Assembly: GCA_002405445.1 (NCBI GenBank)
Contig: DHLV01000194.1
Location: 1 to 6,530 of the forward strand
Direction: 5' to 3'
DNA: 6,530 nucleotides
From: Flammeovirgaceae bacterium UBA4659
GTDB taxonomy: Bacteria > Bacteroidota > Bacteroidia > Cytophagales > Cyclobacteriaceae
A model generated the notes under the pieces. That model was given only the letters and a program-made list of their open reading frames with translations. It was not told the DNA's origin and did not search any database. Both the position numbers and the translations under genes were made by a program. Below are positions 6,486 to 6,530 of this stretch, in pieces; positions within the stretch are counted from its first letter, which is position 1; each line of letters begins with the position of its first letter.

Positions 6486-6530
6486 ACAAAAGAAAATACA
6501 CCGTCAATTCTCTGGTGTTTCCCCTATGAT
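6486..6530. other. Right edge, no assignable gene
   Basis: Two minus-strand frames could be the last codons of a gene outside the window: one ends IIGETPEN at a TGA (6504-6506), the other ends RELTVYFLL at a TAA (6484-6486). An ATG on the plus strand at 6526-6528 could equally start a gene. Too little is present to choose. Confidence 0.25.

Noticed and set aside
1..6530. Stop codon reassignment (TAA read as an amino acid) as explanation for the lysA interruption
   Set aside because: TAA ends the hydrolase gene (2568-2570), metK (4610-4612) and rluB (4910-4912) exactly where those families end, so TAA is a normal stop here.

Overview
The window looks like ordinary chromosomal housekeeping DNA from a member of the Bacteroidota, most likely Cytophagales-like. 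This placement is an inference. It rests on a TTTG-N17-TAnnTTTG promoter upstream of metK and a TAnnTTTG element upstream of lysA, on A-rich start regions without Shine-Dalgarno sequences, and on a large-subunit pseudouridine synthase with a long Arg/Ser/Asp-rich N-terminal extension. I see no mobile element, CRISPR array, tRNA, rRNA or phage gene.

Layout: (1) Positions 1-1731 on the minus strand hold lysA (diaminopimelate decarboxylase, last step of lysine synthesis). It overlaps the start of a truncated HI0933/BaiN-like FAD oxidoreductase that runs off the left edge. (2) A short divergent gap (1732-1811) separates these from a plus-strand pair four bases apart: an alpha/beta hydrolase (1812-2570) and a short RsmI-like tetrapyrrole-methylase-fold methyltransferase (2575-3279). 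(3) metK (3359-4612, plus) has its own promoter and makes S-adenosylmethionine, the presumed cofactor of the methyltransferase before it. (4) A 297-base gap (4613-4909) holds no recognisable gene. (5) A minus-strand RluB-type 23S rRNA pseudouridine synthase (4910-6367) is fused to a roughly 240-residue low-complexity extension with repeated PRRFS motifs, including two long tandem repeats. (6) The right flank (6368-6530) holds the upstream region of that gene and a dyad with T-runs.

The most notable observation is in lysA. The conserved reading frame extends 37 codons upstream of the first usable start (TTG at 1620) to a well-placed ATG at 1731, but codon 9 of that extension is TAA (1705-1707). 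As given, lysA is either a fresh nonsense allele, a sequencing error, or a gene forced to start inside its own conserved N-terminal region. The second is the repeat-bearing extension of the pseudouridine synthase. I found no convincing new multi-gene system.
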